Below the pieces are notes generated by a model that did not search any database, had not been told where the DNA came from, and saw only the letters and a list, made by a program, of their open reading frames with translations. From Candidatus Neoanaerotignum tabaqchaliae (lineage in GTDB: Bacteria; Bacillota; Clostridia; Lachnospirales; Anaerotignaceae), in contig CAJFUS010000130.1 of the NCBI GenBank assembly GCA_904420235.1, forward strand, positions 1-11,667: DNA of 11,667 nucleotides. Reading direction: 5' to 3'. This document shows positions 1 to 5,920 of this stretch, piece after piece. Position numbers and translations under genes: made by a program. Each line of letters starts with the position of its first letter. Positions within the stretch are counted from its first letter, which is position 1.

Positions 1-1329
1 AGACATACAGTTGTTGCCTGTCATGTTTATATAAACCTGCCCCTCCGGCGAGGCGATAACCGTTCTGGCGTCCTTAAGCAAAACAACGCAGTTATATTTT
101 TTGGCGAAGTCCACCGCTGTGTCTATGGTGCTGTCCAAAATCTCTTTTACGCTTTTTCCTGTAAGACGAGCCATTTCGCCTGGGTGCGGAGTTATAACAG
201 GAATTTTCGCCGTTTCGGCAAGGACCTCGGCGTTTCCTGCCAAAGCGTTAAGGCCGTCGGCGTCTATAACGGCATGGCACTGAACCTTTTTCAAAATATC
301 AATAACAAACTTTTTAACCTCGTCTCCTTGGCCTATTCCCGGGCCTATAACAACGGCCTTGGCCTGTTTCAAATCCTCGGCAATAGCGTCGGCCCCTTCC
401 GGCGAAAACCTTCCGTTAATTGAGGGCATGGGCTTAACAACAGCCTCCGGCACAAGATTTTGGATAATGTCAACACACTCATTGGGTACACAGCCATACA
501 CAAGGCCGCAGCCGGCCCTGTATGCCGATTTAACGCTTAAAACGGCGGCCCCGCACATGGCCTTTGAGCCGCAGAAGGCAAAAAGCCTGCCATAGGAACC
601 TTTGTTGCTGCGTTTTTTTCTTTCGGGCAAAAGCGCTCTGGCTTCCTCAAAATCAAGGGCTTTTATTTTAATTTCCGCCGCCTCCATAACCTGCTTTGGT
701 ATGGATATTCCCGCAACCGTAAGGCGGCCGCAGTTTTCGGCTCCTGGGTAAAGTATGCTGCCAATCTTTGCCAAAGCGAATGTAACGGTCTCGTCGGCAG
801 CCACACTGTGAGAGGCGGCCTTTCCAGTGTCCGAGTCCACGCCCGAAGGCATGTCCACGCTTACAACATACTTTCCGCTGCCATTTATAATGTCTATAAC
901 ACTGTCATAGGGCGCCCGCACCTCTCCTGAAAAACCTGTGCCGAAAAGGGCGTCCACAACAATATCCGCCTTTGATATAACATTCTCAAAATCCTCAATT
1001 TTTTTAATTACCCTTATGCCCATTTTTAAAAGAGCGTTATAGTTTATAAGGGCGTCTCCCTTTATTTTTTCTTCTTTTCCGGCCAAAAGCACATCAACAT
1101 CATAACCCCTAACCGTTAAAAGCCTTGCGGCCGCAAAACCGTCGCCTCCGTTGTTTCCGGCTCCGCACACAATGGCGGCTTTTTTAAGGCCGCGGCTTTT
1201 TAAATAATCAGCGCAAACCTCACTTAAGGCCATTGAGGCGTTTTCCATAAGCACTATGCCCAAAACGCCATATTCCTCTATGGTTTTTCTGTCCATTTCA
1301 CGCATTTGCCAGCCAAAAGCTATGTCCAT
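1..1329 (-). CDS. nnr: Bifunctional ADP-dependent NAD(P)H-hydrate dehydratase / NAD(P)H-hydrate epimerase, 3' end cut by the window
   Basis: The protein repairs hydrated NADH/NADPH in the cytosol: the N-terminal YjeF_N domain epimerises R- and S-NAD(P)HX, and the C-terminal ribokinase-like domain dehydrates S-NAD(P)HX using ADP. 443 codons are visible. The epimerase (about residues 1-215) has GAGNNGGDGF at 56-65, DALFGTG at 126-132 and SVDMPSGVDSDTG at 157-169. The dehydratase (about 225 on) has KGSYGRL at 243-249, VIGPGIG at 327-333, DADGLNAL at 356-363 and TPHPGEM at 380-386. It stops at TGNNCMS, just before the expected GGxGDxL catalytic Asp motif, which must lie off the left edge; the family is usually about 500 aa. 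I chose the ATG at 1329 because GGGAGG sits 9 nt upstream; an in-frame ATG at 1335 would be only 3 nt from it. It follows acpS, a common pairing. Function is near certain. Confidence 0.95.
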   Translation of the reverse strand, partial: MDIAFGWQMREMDRKTIEEYGVLGIVLMENASMALSEVCADYLKSRGLKKAAIVCGAGNNGGDGFAAARLLTVRGYDVDVLLAGKEEKIKGDALINYNALLKMGIRVIKKIEDFENVISKADIVVDALFGTGFSGEVRAPYDSVIDIINGSGKYVVSVDMPSGVDSDTGKAASHSVAADETVTFALAKIGSILYPGAENCGRLTVAGISIPKQVMEAAEIKIKALDFEEARALLPERKKRSNKGSYGRLFAFCGSKAMCGAAVLSVKSAYRAGCGLVYGCVPNECVDIIQNLVPEAVVKPMPSINGRFSPEGADAIAEDLKQAKAVVIGPGIGQGDEVKKFVIDILKKVQCHAVIDADGLNALAGNAEVLAETAKIPVITPHPGEMARLTGKSVKEILDSTIDTAVDFAKKYNCVVLLKDARTVIASPEGQVYINMTGNNCMS

Positions 1330-1369
1330 AAACATACGCCTCCCATTTTTAGCTATGGCTAAAATTAAT

Positions 1370-1399
1370 ATTAAATATCGCCTGATTTTTGTATATCAA
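1370..1399 (-). promoter_or_regulatory. Candidate sigma-A promoter for nnr
   Basis: On the minus strand TTGATA (1394-1399) and TTTAAT (1370-1375) are separated by 18 bp; each matches the consensus at 5 of 6 positions. It lies in the 117-bp acpS-nnr gap and would give a 5' leader of roughly 30-35 nt to the ATG at 1329. Inferred from sequence only; nnr may also be reached by read-through from acpS. Confidence 0.4.
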
Positions 1400-1446
1400 A
1401 GCAAATTTTCATTCCTATTTTAAAATATAACTTTCCTCAGCCTTAA

Positions 1447-1815
1447 TCACGCCTCAAGCACAACATAAGCCATGGCGAAATCTCGGCAGTGGGACAGGCT
1501 TATGTGTATTTTTTTAACGCCTTTTTCATTGGCCCTTTCAAGGGCGCCGCCCTTTAAAGCAATAACCGGCTCTCCTTTAGGGCCATGGCAAACCTCAATA
1601 TCAGCCGGTCCAAAACCGGAAAAACCGGTGCCAAGGGCCTTGCTTACGGCCTCTTTGGCGCAGAAAAATCCCGCCAAACTTTCGGCTCCGTTGGCCTTTT
1701 TTTCGGCATACTCCGCTTCTTTCGCCGTAAAGCACCGCCTTTTAAAGCTGTCCTTTTTCACTGCCTCAGCTATTCTTTTAATCTCTATTATATCACTGCC
1801 TATGCCAACTATCAT
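1447..1815 (-). CDS. acpS: Holo-[acyl-carrier-protein] synthase (4'-phosphopantetheinyl transferase)
   Basis: This enzyme moves 4'-phosphopantetheine from CoA to the serine of apo-acyl carrier protein, which switches on fatty acid synthesis. The 122-residue length is standard for group I AcpS. Visible motifs are GIGSDIIEI at 4-12 with the Mg-binding Asp8, FFCAKEAVSKALGTG at 50-64 with the Mg-binding Glu55, and HISLSH at 104-109 near the C-terminus. The ATG at 1815 has a GGAG sequence 7 nt upstream (minus strand of 1823-1826), so the start is well supported. It lies 64 bp downstream of the nitroreductase gene and 117 bp upstream of nnr, all on the minus strand. The acpS-nnr pair is common in bacteria. 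Nothing is missing or broken. Confidence 0.97.
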   Translation of the reverse strand: MIVGIGSDIIEIKRIAEAVKKDSFKRRCFTAKEAEYAEKKANGAESLAGFFCAKEAVSKALGTGFSGFGPADIEVCHGPKGEPVIALKGGALERANEKGVKKIHISLSHCRDFAMAYVVLEA

Positions 1816-1840
1816 TATTTTTCTCCATAAAAATCCGCGA

Positions 1841-1861
1841 GCAGACGCATACCACGCCTGC
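1841..1861 (-). terminator. Weak hairpin between the nitroreductase gene and acpS (attenuator or partial terminator)
   Basis: On the minus strand GCAGGCG (1855-1861) pairs with CGTCTGC (1841-1847) over 7 bp with one G-U pair and a 7-nt loop. A short T run (GATTTTTAT) begins several bases after the stem. The gap and short U tract make full termination doubtful; it may only reduce read-through or protect mRNA ends. Visible pairing, inferred role. Confidence 0.35.
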
Positions 1862-1879
1862 CCATAAAATAATCAATAT

Positions 1880-2449
1880 TTAAATAATAACAAATCTTCC
1901 GTCTTTCCTTCTTGGGGCCCTTGGGCAGGCGTCGCTGTATCCCAAAGTTATGGCCGCCAAAAGAGGCCCTTTCCCCGGGGCGAATTTTTCCCTAAGCTCC
2001 TTTTCAACATGTAGAGGCGCCGTAAGCCAGCACGAGGCTATGCCCTTTGAGTAGGCCGTAAGAACTATGTTCTGCATTGCCGCCGCGGCGCTTTCTATGG
2101 CGGCTATTTTCTCGTCATAATCCTCCTGCTGAAGAAAAGTTAATATAACGGTTTTGGCCCCGCCAAGACTTTTTACAAAATTAACGGTTTCCTCTATAAC
2201 CTCAGGATTTGACTTGAACCTGTTGTTTAAAACTTTTGTAAGGCCGAATATGGACCCGCCCATAATCTGGTTAAGGCTTTTAAGGGCATCGTCGCTTCGG
2301 CACACAACAAAATACCAGGGCTGAAGATTAACGGCGGAAGGCGCCCAAAGGCCCGCTTCTATAATTTCTTTCAAGTCCTCATCGCTTATGTTTTTGTCGG
2401 AATATTTTCTAACGCTTCTTCTTCCGTAAATAGCCTCTTTAAGCTCCAT
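1880..2449 (-). CDS. Nitroreductase-family FMN-dependent oxidoreductase
   Basis: A 189-residue member of the nitroreductase superfamily (PF00881): homodimeric cytosolic flavoproteins that bind FMN and reduce nitro-compounds, quinones or other substrates with NAD(P)H. The N-terminal YGRRSVRKY (residues 8-16) supplies the Arg/Ser contacts to the FMN phosphate. APSAVNLQPWYFVV (36-49) is the second flavin-binding stretch, and a helix after IESAAAAMQNIVLTA precedes GIASCWL, the usual dimer-core region. ITLGY followed by PRAPRRKDGRFV near the C-terminus matches the family ending. The ATG at 2449 follows a strong AGGGAGGA site. It begins 20 bp after the ABC-F stop codon, so the two are probably co-transcribed. 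The sequence does not tell the physiological substrate; I would not assign a specific name such as nfsA, nfsB or bluB. Confidence 0.92.
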   Translation of the reverse strand: MELKEAIYGRRSVRKYSDKNISDEDLKEIIEAGLWAPSAVNLQPWYFVVCRSDDALKSLNQIMGGSIFGLTKVLNNRFKSNPEVIEETVNFVKSLGGAKTVILTFLQQEDYDEKIAAIESAAAAMQNIVLTAYSKGIASCWLTAPLHVEKELREKFAPGKGPLLAAITLGYSDACPRAPRRKDGRFVII

Positions 2450-2469
2450 AAAAAGTCCTCCCTGAAAAA

Positions 2470-4089
2470 TTACATAAGTTTCTGCCGCATTTCGTTAACA
2501 ACCTCGTCGTCAATATACTCGTCAAATGTCTCTTTTCTGTCTATAATGCCCTTTGGAAGTATCTCTATAATTCTGTCGGCTATGGTGTCCACAAACTGGT
2601 GGTCCTGAGAGTCAAAAAGCAGCGTGCCCTTATAGTCTATAAGTCCGTTGTTAAGGGCCGTAATGCTTTCCAAGTCAAGATGGTTTGTTGGCTCGTCCAG
2701 CACAAGCACGTTAGCTCCTGAAATCATCATTTTGCACAGCATGCACCTAACCCTTTCGCCTCCCGAAAGCACCTTGGCCGGCTTAAGGGCCTCCTCGCCT
2801 GAAAAAAGCATTCTTCCAAGCCAGCCTCTTATGTCCGAGTCATACTGCTCGCCTTCTTTGGCGTAGGGCCTAAGCCAGTCTATAAGAGACTCGTCGTGGC
2901 CGTCAAAATACTCCGAGTTGTCCTTTGGGAAATAGGCCCTTGATGTGGTTATTCCCCACTTAAATGTGCCCTCGTCCGGCTCCATCTCGCCCATAAGTAT
3001 TTTAAAAAGCGTTGTTCTGGCAATTTCGTCGGTGCCCACAAAGGCAACTTTCTCGTTGGGATTAATCATAAAGCTTATGTTGTTAAGCACCTTTCTGTCG
3101 CCTATGGTTTTTGAAAGCCCCTCAACCACAAGAAGGTCGTTTCCAACCTCTCTATCCTGCTTAAAGCTTACAAATGGATACCGCCTTGAGGAAGGCTTTA
3201 TGTTATCCAGCTGAAGATTGTCAAGAAGCTTTTTGCGGCTGGTGGCCTGTTTGCTTTTGGAGGCGTTGGCGCTGAAGCGCTGTATAAACTCCTGAAGCTC
3301 CTTTATTTTCTGCTCTATGCGTCTGTTTTGGTCCTTAAGCTGACGCTGGGTCATTTGGGTATACTGATACCAAAAGTCATAGTTTCCAACATACATTGTA
3401 ATTTGGCCATAGTCAATGTCGGCTATGTGTGTGCATACCTTGTTTAAAAAGTGCCTGTCGTGGGACACAACAATAACAGTGTTCTCAAAATCCATAAGGA
3501 AGTTTTCCAGCCATTTTACCGACTGCAAATCAAGATGGTTTGTGGGCTCATCCAGCAAAAGTATGTCCGGATTGCCGAAAAGGGCTTGGGCCAAAAGCAC
3601 TTTAACCTTTTGATTTCCCGTAAGTTCCGCCATTTTTGAGTAGTGCAGCTCGGTAGGTATCCCAAGGCCGTTAAGAAGTATCTCGGCGTCGCTTTCGGCA
3701 TTCCAGCCGTTAAGCTCCGCAAACTCTCCTTCCAGCTCCGACACCCTAAGGCCGTCCTCGTCTGAAAAGTCCTCCTTCATATAAAGGGCCTCTTTTTCCT
3801 TCATTATGTCATAAAGCTTTTTGTGGCCGTATAAAACAGTGCTTATAACGTCAAAATCATCAAACTCAAAGTGGTCCTGCTTAAGCACGGCCAGCCTTTT
3901 TCCCGGCTGAACAACAACCTCGCCTTTGTTAGGCTCTATGTCGCCCGAAAGTATCTTTAAAAATGTAGACTTTCCCGTTCCGTTGGCTCCTATAAGACCA
4001 TAACAGTTGCCCGGTGTAAAATTAACATTCACATCTTTAAAAAGAGTCCTTCCCCCATACTGAAGGGTAACTCCGTTTACACTAATCAT
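2470..4089 (-). CDS. ABC-F family ATPase, YkpA/YbiT type, with a degenerate second nucleotide site
   Basis: ABC-F proteins are soluble twin-ATPases that act on the ribosome rather than as transporters. At 539 residues with no membrane segment it fits the YkpA/YbiT group. NBD1: Walker A GANGTGKS at 34-41, signature LTGNQ at 156-160, Walker B LLLDE at 177-181, switch His210. The linker (about 240-310) is charged, the position of the P-site tRNA-interaction motif. NBD2: signature LSGGE at 441-445 and Walker B LVLDE at 462-466 are intact, but the Walker A region reads GTDEIARTT (352-360), with Arg358 in place of Lys and the glycines lost, and the switch His is Gln495 (DSQDHQF). So NBD2 Walker A/H-loop and the NBD1 signature, which together form one composite site, are all non-canonical. 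The ATG at 4089 has AGGAGAG upstream. The C-terminus lacks the long extensions of some resistance ABC-Fs; I infer a housekeeping translation role. Confidence 0.93.
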   Translation of the reverse strand: MISVNGVTLQYGGRTLFKDVNVNFTPGNCYGLIGANGTGKSTFLKILSGDIEPNKGEVVVQPGKRLAVLKQDHFEFDDFDVISTVLYGHKKLYDIMKEKEALYMKEDFSDEDGLRVSELEGEFAELNGWNAESDAEILLNGLGIPTELHYSKMAELTGNQKVKVLLAQALFGNPDILLLDEPTNHLDLQSVKWLENFLMDFENTVIVVSHDRHFLNKVCTHIADIDYGQITMYVGNYDFWYQYTQMTQRQLKDQNRRIEQKIKELQEFIQRFSANASKSKQATSRKKLLDNLQLDNIKPSSRRYPFVSFKQDREVGNDLLVVEGLSKTIGDRKVLNNISFMINPNEKVAFVGTDEIARTTLFKILMGEMEPDEGTFKWGITTSRAYFPKDNSEYFDGHDESLIDWLRPYAKEGEQYDSDIRGWLGRMLFSGEEALKPAKVLSGGERVRCMLCKMMISGANVLVLDEPTNHLDLESITALNNGLIDYKGTLLFDSQDHQFVDTIADRIIEILPKGIIDRKETFDEYIDDEVVNEMRQKLM

Positions 4090-4459
4090 AAATACTTCTC
4101 TCCTAAAATCAAAATGTCATTTATTACTATAAACTTCCAAATTAAGCGGATAAAATTCCTGAATTTATATCTAAAGTCGGATTTAAAAAGCTCATTAATC
4201 GCCGGCCGTAAACCGAACCTTTGAATTTTCTATGTCCGCAATATTTTACAGCTTCTTTTATTTTTTCGCCGCAAAACACTTTAAAATTCATAATCGGGTA
4301 TTCTCATTAAAACGCTGAAAATGATATTTAAAATTGAAACCGGCTTAAAAAGAAAATAAATTTTTGTCTTTCGCAAATTCCAGTCTAAGCTCAAAATATC
4401 TATAAACTGAGACAAAACCGTATTTTCCTACTATTCAAAAATTTAATGTCCTTTCAAAA
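4090..4459. other. Intergenic region between the lipoprotein gene and the ABC-F gene
   Basis: A 370-bp AT-rich gap. A possible -10 for the ABC-F gene, TATAGT, is at 4126-4131 (minus strand), but the matching -35 at 17 bp (TTTATC, 4149-4154) is poor. No convincing intrinsic terminator follows the lipoprotein gene. One short open frame that reads like protein (4142-4291, minus) is listed separately. Confidence 0.5.
4142..4291 (-). CDS. Possible small protein of 49 residues, unrecognised
   Basis: An ATG at 4291 opens a 49-codon frame ending in TAA at 4142-4144, 52 bp upstream of the ABC-F start on the same strand. It starts MNFKVFCGEKIKEAVKYC and continues through a basic, aromatic middle to end FLNPTLDINSGILSA. 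The residue mix (Gly, Lys, Glu, Val alternating with aromatics, two Cys) looks more like protein than the Phe/Leu/Tyr/Cys text that random AT-rich DNA gives here. Against it: there is no good Shine-Dalgarno (only GAG about 12 nt upstream), an in-frame stop lies five codons before the ATG, and I recognise no family. It could be a real small gene, a fragment of a decayed gene, or chance. Confidence 0.3.
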   Translation of the reverse strand: MNFKVFCGEKIKEAVKYCGHRKFKGSVYGRRLMSFLNPTLDINSGILSA

Positions 4460-5389
4460 TCATTCCGTTTCCTCAACGGATATGTCCTCCATTTCCTGAG
4501 CCGCTAATACCTCGTCGGGCACATCTATTCTTTCCGCCGAGTTTATGTCGTCAACATTCACATCTACGTTGAAAGAATTTATAACAAGCTTTTGGGCATT
4601 CTCATACCCCTCCAAATCCTTAACGGCGTTAAACATGTTGTCGGATATTGTTTGATACGCCGGACCGGCGTCAAATGAGAAATCAACAACATCTCCCGTT
4701 TCGGCGCTTATATAATATGTAACGGGCATTTCTCCGGCGCCGCTTAAATGCTCCTCTGTAAGGTAGAGCATTCCGTTAACAACAAAAACGCCTGTGTTTA
4801 TAATTGTTTCCGGCACCTTCTCAGGCGGAATAACACAGTCAACCTTATAAACATCTACGCCGTTTATTTTTTCCGTCTCTTCCGACACCACAGGGTTTGT
4901 TGAGTTTGTAAGAAGTATGTCTAAAACGGCCTTTATATCATACTGACCAAGCACTCCAAAAAGCGCCGCAGCATCAACCTTCATTTTATACCAGTCACTT
5001 TCGTAAAGGGCATAAAGATACATGCTTCCGCTGTCGTCAACATCAACATAAAAATCACTTTTTGATGCGTTTGAACCGTTTTGCTTAACGTCCATTGTTA
5101 TATGCTTAAACACCGGCTCCGTAAAAGAAAGTATGTTTGTAACAACCTCGGCGTTCATTTCACTGCCATTGTTCTCAAACTCAAAATACACGTCCATTGT
5201 GGCGTTATAGCTTTGGGCGTTGTTATTGCTTTGCTTGGCCGTTTCCAATATATTCTCCGCGCTTAAGCTTTCCTGCGAAAGGGACGACTGTTCAGCTGTG
5301 CTCTGCTGCTCAGCGCCGTTTGAACAGCCTCCCGCGAACACCGATAAAGCGCAAAGAGCGCATATAGCGGTCATTTTTCTTAAAACCAT
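4460..5389 (-). CDS. Predicted secreted lipoprotein, LolA-like/DUF6612-like
   Basis: A 309-residue protein with a short basic start (MVLRK), a hydrophobic core (MTAICALCALSVFAGG) and Cys22 followed by a Ser/Gln/Glu-rich, low-complexity tether to about residue 45. This fits a lipoprotein signal peptide, although AGGC has Ala rather than the usual Leu at -3. The mature part alternates strand-like stretches (YNATMDVYFEFENNG, FKHITMDVKQNG, MYLYALYESDWYKMKVD, GVDVYKVDCVI, MPVTYYISAETGDVVDFSFD), a pattern typical of the half-barrel LolA/LppX-like folds and of DUF6612 lipoproteins in Firmicutes. These bind hydrophobic ligands in some relatives, but the ligand here is unknown. The C-terminus is strongly acidic (ends SVEETE). 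The ATG at 5389 is preceded by AGGAGG with a 6-nt spacer. The gene seems monocistronic, with its own promoter just upstream. Confidence 0.8.
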   Translation of the reverse strand: MVLRKMTAICALCALSVFAGGCSNGAEQQSTAEQSSLSQESLSAENILETAKQSNNNAQSYNATMDVYFEFENNGSEMNAEVVTNILSFTEPVFKHITMDVKQNGSNASKSDFYVDVDDSGSMYLYALYESDWYKMKVDAAALFGVLGQYDIKAVLDILLTNSTNPVVSEETEKINGVDVYKVDCVIPPEKVPETIINTGVFVVNGMLYLTEEHLSGAGEMPVTYYISAETGDVVDFSFDAGPAYQTISDNMFNAVKDLEGYENAQKLVINSFNVDVNVDDINSAERIDVPDEVLAAQEMEDISVEETE

Positions 5390-5447
5390 AATTTCCCTCC
5401 TAATTAATTACCATGCTCCGCTAATTTTTTAGTAATCAACTAAACAT

Positions 5448-5481
5448 TTTATAGTATAATATGTTTTATTTCAAGGAGCAA
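5448..5481 (-). promoter_or_regulatory. Candidate promoter of the lipoprotein gene
   Basis: On the minus strand two overlapping options exist. TTGCTC (5476-5481) is 17 bp from TATACT (5453-5458), and TTGAAA (5469-5474) is 15 bp from TATAAA (5448-5453). Both give a 5' leader of about 55-65 nt. The second has better hexamers but a short spacer. Confidence 0.45.
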
Positions 5482-5920
5482 CTGTTTTTAAAGGAACCAA
5501 ATAAAAGTCAAAAGCATAATTTTTTCACTGTAAGACGTCATTTTTATTAATCCGAAATTATTACAACATTTTTAAGTTAATTGTGAATTTATTTATGAAA
5601 TTAAGTCTTTTATCAAGTTTTTGCTTCATATAGTTGTTCAATTATTGCGTCAATTAAAAACCCTGTCTAAAATTCCCATAAAAGGCGATTGGGGCATGCC
5701 CTTTTGGCACGCCCCAATCTTTTTAAGGTAGGATTAATGATGTATGGTTCTATAATAAAGCCTGTTTTATTTATTGCCGGACTCACTCCGCCAATTTTTT
5801 AATAACCAATAAGCCCTTGGGCTCTCCATAAAATCAACTGCTGCAAATGGCCGCTGATTTTAGTCGCAAGCCCCGCGTACCTAATTGCTGGTTACAAACA
5901 GGATATTATATTTTAAATAA
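5482..5920. other. Intergenic region downstream of ppdK
   Basis: Apart from the strong hairpin at 5687-5724 (separate entry), this stretch is AT-rich without a credible gene. It contains a short perfect hairpin AGCCC-TT-GGGCT near 5811-5822. It also holds one arm of an imperfect direct repeat: the motif CTCCGCxAATTTTTTAxTAAxCAA occurs near 5416 and again near 5786. No dedicated U-tract terminator lies directly after ppdK. Confidence 0.5.
5687..5724 (+). terminator. Strong intrinsic terminator hairpin, oriented rightward (possibly bidirectional)
   Basis: GATTGGGGC (5687-5695) pairs perfectly with GCCCCAATC (5711-5719); after one mismatch TGCC/GGCA extends the stem around a 5-nt loop. Five T's follow on the plus strand (5720-5724). 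On the minus strand the stem is followed by GCCTTTTAT, a weaker U tract, so it may also end the ppdK transcript about 200 nt after its stop codon. No rightward gene precedes it. Confidence 0.75.

Noticed and set aside
101..595. Three overlapping plus-strand ORFs
   Set aside because: They are antisense to the dehydratase domain of nnr, and their text shows no family motif.
1472..1867. 131-codon plus-strand ORF
   Set aside because: It is antisense to acpS, which is unambiguous by motif, and the composition is that of a mirrored gene.
5737..5802. 21-residue plus-strand ORF (MMYGSIIKPVLF...) with AAGGTAGGA upstream
   Set aside because: The ribosome binding site is tolerable, but the frame is very short, follows a terminator directly, and has no promoter or recognisable content.
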